From positions 1 through 24,876 of IMG/VR virus record IMGVR_UViG_3300048091_000428: a DNA stretch of 24,876 nt; one strand, 5' to 3'. Below, one piece after another: positions 22,526-24,876 of this stretch. The position numbers were made by a program, and so were the translations under genes. This DNA is from a virus. The notes below the pieces were generated by a model. That model did not search any database. It saw only the letters and a list, made by a program, of their open reading frames with translations, and was not told the DNA's origin. The first letter of the stretch is position 1. Each line of letters opens with the position of its first letter.

Positions 22526-22630
22526 GTGAATAGGTTCAAAGTGGATAAGCGGCTGGCGGGACTATCATTTTTGATCACCTTCGTTTGGGTCACGGTAGTG
22601 ATTGCGGTGATGTATTGGATGTCAGAGTGA
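22526..22630 (+). CDS. Tiny single-span membrane protein (putative)
   Basis: A 34 aa reading frame starting with GTG shortly after the lipoprotein stop. The first ten residues are basic (MNRFKVDKRL), then a membrane span of about 20 residues (FLITFVWVTVVIAVMYWMSE) runs to the end. The charge and hydrophobicity pattern is that of a real small membrane protein, with a positive cytoplasmic end. No strong Shine-Dalgarno is present, so it could depend on coupling to the lipoprotein gene. It could be a small holin-like or accessory peptide, but a single span this short could also be chance. Confidence 0.35.
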   Translation: MNRFKVDKRLAGLSFLITFVWVTVVIAVMYWMSE

Positions 22631-22644
22631 AGGCCATCATAGAG

Positions 22645-23016
22645 CTACCTGTCTAATGGCTGACCCGTACGTACGCTGATGCCCGTAGCTGCTTCGAGCC
22701 TAGTTGTCAGCTCGCTGATGTGCTTTGTCTTCGCCATCAATTCCCAAGCGCTCTTCGTTTCTGCACTAGTCGCCCGACGGTTTGCTTCGGCGGCCTCTTT
22801 TTTCGCGGCAGTCAATTGTGTCCGAAGCGAATCCCGCTCCGTTGCGGCGGAAGCGTGCATCTCAACCAGATTGAAAATCTGTTCTCTTTGCTTGCGCAAT
22901 TGGAGGTTCAGCTCCTCGAACTCGCTTTCGTACATTCTGAGCTGATGCTGGCAGGTTTCGAGCGGCGTCGGGCAACCGAGCCAATCGTCGGTGTCTTCTA
23001 TATAGAGGGGATCCAC
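22645..23016 (-). CDS. Coiled-coil protein, function unknown
   Basis: A 123 aa minus-strand product starting with GTG after AAGG. The N-terminal 25 residues (MDPLYIEDTDDWLGC) are acidic and aromatic with three cysteines near residues 15-22. Residues 28-110 form a nearly continuous Glu/Arg/Ala/Leu coiled coil (from LRMYESEFEELNLQLRKQ to ELTTRLEAATG). GC-ending codons support real coding sequence. There is no signal peptide or membrane span. The frame stays open upstream of the GTG without a better start. It points towards the late genes, convergent with the lipoprotein and the tiny membrane gene. Its heptad pattern recalls inner-membrane spanins, but the missing membrane anchor argues against that. 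Confidence 0.55.
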   Translation of the reverse strand: MDPLYIEDTDDWLGCPTPLETCQHQLRMYESEFEELNLQLRKQREQIFNLVEMHASAATERDSLRTQLTAAKKEAAEANRRATSAETKSAWELMAKTKHISELTTRLEAATGISVRTGQPLDR

Positions 23017-23139
23017 GGGTGTGCCTTGCTTGTACTGTTTGGATATACAGTAATCGAGGCGCAGCCGGTGAGCGAGGGTGAGGCGACGAGCTGTAGGGTT
23101 TTGGATTGGTGTTCGGTCGGCAGGACGCCGGGGAGGGTT

Positions 23140-23168
23140 GCGTGACTTTTGCGTGACTTGGCGTGACT
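23140..23168 (+). repeat. Three direct repeats of GCGTGACT near the prophage end
   Basis: GCGTGACT occurs at 23140, 23151 and 23161, spaced 11 and 10 bases apart, about one helical turn, so the copies face the same side of DNA. They lie 82-110 bases inside the prophage boundary, where phage integrases bind arm-type sites. A repressor or excisionase binding role is possible too. Confidence 0.5.
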
Positions 23169-23249
23169 CTATGTTGATCTATAGCTATTCGATTGCAGCG
23201 AGCGCCAGAGAAATCAACCGTATGCCAGAGGTTTGCTAGGTTACTGCGT

Positions 23250-23296
23250 GCATGGGGTGCTAGGGGTCGAGTGTTCGAATCACTCCGTCCCGACCA
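23250..23296 (+). other. Prophage attachment site: 3' half of a tRNA-Pro(GGG) gene
   Basis: The segment contains an anticodon loop ATGGGGT (anticodon GGG) and the 3' anticodon-stem strand GCTAG. The T-arm GAGTG-TTCGAAT-CACTC (23269-23285), acceptor strand CGTCCCG, discriminator A and CCA (23294-23296) follow. The 5' partner strands are absent: bases 23247-23249 do not pair with the anticodon stem, and no CGGGACG acceptor strand lies upstream. It is therefore a 3' tRNA copy and not a gene. This is the usual result of tyrosine-integrase insertion into a tRNA gene. The intact tRNA should lie at the other end of the prophage, next to the integrase. Confidence 0.8.
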
Positions 23297-23322
23297 TAAT
23301 TACTGATTAAAATCAGACACTT

Positions 23323-23349
23323 AAGCCGATCATCTAGATCGGCTTTTTT
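23323..23349 (+). terminator. Intrinsic terminator downstream of the tRNA-Pro 3' end
   Basis: A nine-pair stem AAGCCGATC/GATCGGCTT with an ATCTA loop is followed by a T-tract. Its position 27 bases after the CCA fits the natural terminator of the host tRNA gene. DNA from here on is therefore host, not phage. Confidence 0.8.
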
Positions 23350-23533
23350 GTGCCTGCACAAAAAACTCGGTGAGATTGTCGGCGGGGAGGATGGCTGAAT
23401 CCGTTTCAGCGCACCAGAGGCTCTACTCCGTATGTAGCAATGGTGGTGAGCAAGCTCTTTGTGATGGCATAATGCCTGTTCAATTGGATGAGAACGCACT
23501 TTGAAATTCGAACAGGTGGGACTGAAAGAGCAG

Positions 23534-23968
23534 ATGGTTGTTGAAGAGACCGTCAACGTCATCTATGCAATCAGAATTTTTTGCAAGCGACTATTGAACG
23601 GAATCAAGACTTCCCTCGATACGCAAGATGCGCAAGAGAAATTTGGCATTGAATTTTTTTTTCAACAGAGTCTTGAATCTCAGATCAAATCTCCATTCGG
23701 AAATGCTCGCGGAAGTCTGGATATCCAGATTTTGCGTGACGAAATTTTTGGCCGATATGTTTTTGAGAAAAGCGTTGTTTCTGAACGAGGCGATGAGATC
23801 TGGATTCCGGTCTGGGCTCTCAGAATCGATAGGTTCGGTAACGTGATTCTGGGTGATGAAGGCACCATCGAAATAGATGCCAAGGCGATTGATCCTCGAG
23901 ATACCGCGTTTACTGCTGTAGCGAGATCCTTGCTTTATTGCATGGGTATCACCCCGAAATTCAAGTGA
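23534..23968 (+). CDS. Hypothetical protein, host side of the attachment site
   Basis: A 144 aa protein if started at the ATG at 23534 (MVVEETVNVIYAIRIFCKRL), or 155 aa from TTG at 23501. It is a soluble-looking, mixed alpha/beta protein with no signal peptide. The acidic, aromatic strands include GDEIWIPVWALRIDRFGNVI, and a helix follows toward the end (TAFTAVARSLLYCMG). AT-rich composition differs from the phage structural genes. A terminator follows the stop codon after about 20 bases. No family is recognised. The ATG is preferred because of a GAAAGAG just upstream, but the longer form is not excluded. Confidence 0.55.
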   Translation: MVVEETVNVIYAIRIFCKRLLNGIKTSLDTQDAQEKFGIEFFFQQSLESQIKSPFGNARGSLDIQILRDEIFGRYVFEKSVVSERGDEIWIPVWALRIDRFGNVILGDEGTIEIDAKAIDPRDTAFTAVARSLLYCMGITPKFK

Positions 23969-23988
23969 TCACAGTATTCAGAATCCAG

Positions 23989-24010
23989 CCCCGCCAAATG
24001 CGGGGTTTTT
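23989..24010 (+). terminator. Intrinsic terminator after the hypothetical gene
   Basis: CCCCGC (23989-23994) pairs with GCGGGG (24000-24005) around a CAAAT loop, followed by five T residues. It closes the transcript of the preceding gene. Confidence 0.75.
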
Positions 24011-24378
24011 GTTTGGAGTGATTCGCGGGCGTGTTCACGAAGCCTTCAACTAGTGACGAACCTGATACAGGCTGAGATGTGCCTCGACATAGGCGCGGAG
24101 CAGGTACGGGAAGTCCCCCGGCCTGCGCCTTCGATCAGTCCTGTATTCAATAGGTGAAGTCATGCCCCATGAATAGCAAAGCCCCGGCGTAGAGCCAGGG
24201 CTTCTGGACGACTGAGAGAACCGCCCCCTGACTGCGTGAGGGGTGCCACTCAGACGCCAGCTCGGTCGTCACATTTTTTCCAACGAGATTCCATCAGTGG
24301 AACTCCGTGTGAAAGCGCCATCAGGCTGATTCCTCAAGACAGCAGTTGCAACAATCGGCCAATTTGTCAGCCGCTAAT
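24011..24378. other. Intergenic region with one hairpin, no gene seen
   Basis: No open frame with coding character is seen between the terminator at 24010 and the lipoprotein stop at 24379. At 24180-24202 an imperfect hairpin (AGCCC-C-GGC, loop GTAGA, GCC-A-GGGCT) resembles the GC-rich terminator-like hairpins common in pseudomonads. It could end transcription of the minus-strand lipoprotein gene, although it lies about 180 bases past its stop. Nothing else is recognised. Confidence 0.4.
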
Positions 24379-24846
24379 TTACATAATCACTAGAGATTTC
24401 TTGGACTGACAAACAGACTGCGTATTTCCTTCAAGCATTTTCAAAGTAATACCGTAGGCACCTGGTACGAACGACGAAGTGTCTACAGTGAATTTGAAAC
24501 CAGAGTTCGTAAGCTCTTTGTTGTTGTACACCTTGGCTACATCAGGGCGCTGAATTTTCTCAGGATCCTTCGCAGTGAGGGATTTGCCTTGTGCACCCAC
24601 TAAGTAAATCTGCAAATCCTGCGCTACAGCGTGCTTGGCATCATCAAACGCCCAACCGTTGATTTCAACGGTACCTCGCTTGACATAAACAATTGCGTCG
24701 GTTTTGCCGTTAATCGACTCCACGTTGCATTTGTCCGTGGCGTTAGTGGTGACGGTTGTATTTTCATTTTTATCGTTGCAGCCTGATAGAAATAAAGCTG
24801 CCATAACCATAAAGCTTGCTGCACTGAGTTTGTTCATAGTTTTCAT
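24379..24846 (-). CDS. Lipoprotein with polysaccharide-operon-type beta domain
   Basis: A probable lipoprotein of about 155 aa, encoded toward the prophage. From Met at 24846 (MKTMNKLSAASFMVMAALFL) the signal peptide ends in lipobox LSGC, followed by an Asn/Thr-rich spacer. The mature domain (VEINGWAFDDAKHAVAQDLQ, later RPDVAKVYNNKELTNSGFKF, then FVPGAYGITLKM) has the Gly-Trp-Ala ... Arg-Pro-Asp-Val-Ala ... Gly-Phe ... Pro-Gly-x-Tyr layout seen in periplasmic or membrane-attached domains of Pseudomonas and Acinetobacter cell-surface polysaccharide proteins. Two cysteines may form a disulfide between the ends of the domain. No Shine-Dalgarno is clear, and in-frame starts continue to the window edge, so the start is uncertain. 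Confidence 0.6.
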   Translation of the reverse strand: MKTMNKLSAASFMVMAALFLSGCNDKNENTTVTTNATDKCNVESINGKTDAIVYVKRGTVEINGWAFDDAKHAVAQDLQIYLVGAQGKSLTAKDPEKIQRPDVAKVYNNKELTNSGFKFTVDTSSFVPGAYGITLKMLEGNTQSVCQSKKSLVIM

Positions 24847-24876
24847 ATTGATCATCGATGTCTGAAAGCGTCGCAC

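Larger units (their letters stand above)
1..23296. mobile_element. Prophage, late (right) half; left end outside window
   Basis: Consecutive genes for terminase, portal, minor head protein, scaffold, capsid, connectors, tail tube, chaperones, tape measure, tip, fibre and endolysin follow the late-gene order of a lambda-like siphovirus. All are on the + strand except for inserted accessory genes. The right boundary is set by a partial tRNA-Pro gene ending at 23296. Integrase, repressor and replication genes are not seen and are expected to the left. Every structural module looks intact, so the element may be functional, but this cannot be shown from half a genome. Confidence 0.9.

Noticed and set aside
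22720-23145. 141-codon + strand frame opposite the coiled-coil gene
   Set aside because: Cys- and Leu-rich composition and lack of a ribosome binding site mark it as the shadow of the minus-strand coiled coil.
23391-23504. A 37-codon + strand frame (MAESVSAHQRLYS...) ending at the TTG start of the hypothetical gene
   Set aside because: A G-rich motif abuts the ATG with no spacing and the peptide has no recognisable features. It is more likely leader sequence than a gene.
23260-23562. Minus-strand 100-codon frame ending in YGRDGVIRTLDP
   Set aside because: It reads antisense through the tRNA-Pro 3' end, the terminator and the start of the 23501/23534 gene. This C-terminal ending is a familiar false protein made by translating tRNA sequence.
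1-24876. CRISPR arrays, complete tRNA or rRNA genes, insertion sequences
   Set aside because: No regularly spaced repeat array, no complete tRNA cloverleaf (only the 3' half at 23250-23296), and no transposase-like protein were seen on either strand.

Overview
The window holds the late half of an integrated tailed-phage genome followed by about 1.6 kb of flanking bacterial chromosome. GC-rich coding sequence, gene order and protein relatives point to a Gammaproteobacterium, most likely a Pseudomonas; this is inferred from style, since no host marker gene is complete here. The phage has the plan of a siphovirus with a lambda-type long flexible tail.

Layout. Positions 1-3098 carry packaging and portal genes: the C-terminal end of the large terminase, a DUF4055-type portal and a Mu gpF-like minor head protein. 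Positions 3188-7288 carry the scaffold, major capsid protein, a HeH-domain head protein and four small connector or tail-completion proteins. Positions 8007-14646 carry the tail tube, the G and GT tail assembly chaperones (made through a lambda-type G GGA AAG slippery heptamer at 9403-9409), the tape measure, two tail-tip proteins and an NlpC/P60-like DUF6950 protein. Positions 14643-20537 carry the gpJ-like central tip protein, two small tip-associated proteins, a tail fibre and two small fibre-assembly candidates. Positions 20572-23016 hold an acyltransferase, a SleB-type endolysin, a lipoprotein, a tiny membrane peptide and a minus-strand coiled-coil gene.

Several genes are not structural and look like lysogenic-conversion 'morons'. 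They are an antisense membrane-protein gene (7263-7901) between the tail terminator and tube genes, a small exported protein (9763-10062) between chaperone and tape measure, an O-antigen-type acyltransferase (20572-21585) between fibre and endolysin, and a lipoprotein (22261-22518) with its own candidate promoter. The first three are each bounded on the downstream (+) side by a strong intrinsic terminator (7963-7983, 10080-10100, 21604-21629). Another such terminator precedes the scaffold gene (3123-3145). Read-through of the late genes therefore probably needs antitermination.

The right prophage boundary is visible. Positions 23250-23296 match the 3' half of a tRNA-Pro(GGG) gene, from the anticodon loop to CCA, without its 5' half. 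A tRNA-style terminator follows at 23323-23349. The repressor, integrase, replication genes, small terminase and the reconstituted tRNA gene should lie to the left of this window. Positions 23297-24876 are probably host DNA: an unrecognised 145-155 aa protein gene and a minus-strand lipoprotein gene that runs up to the window edge.
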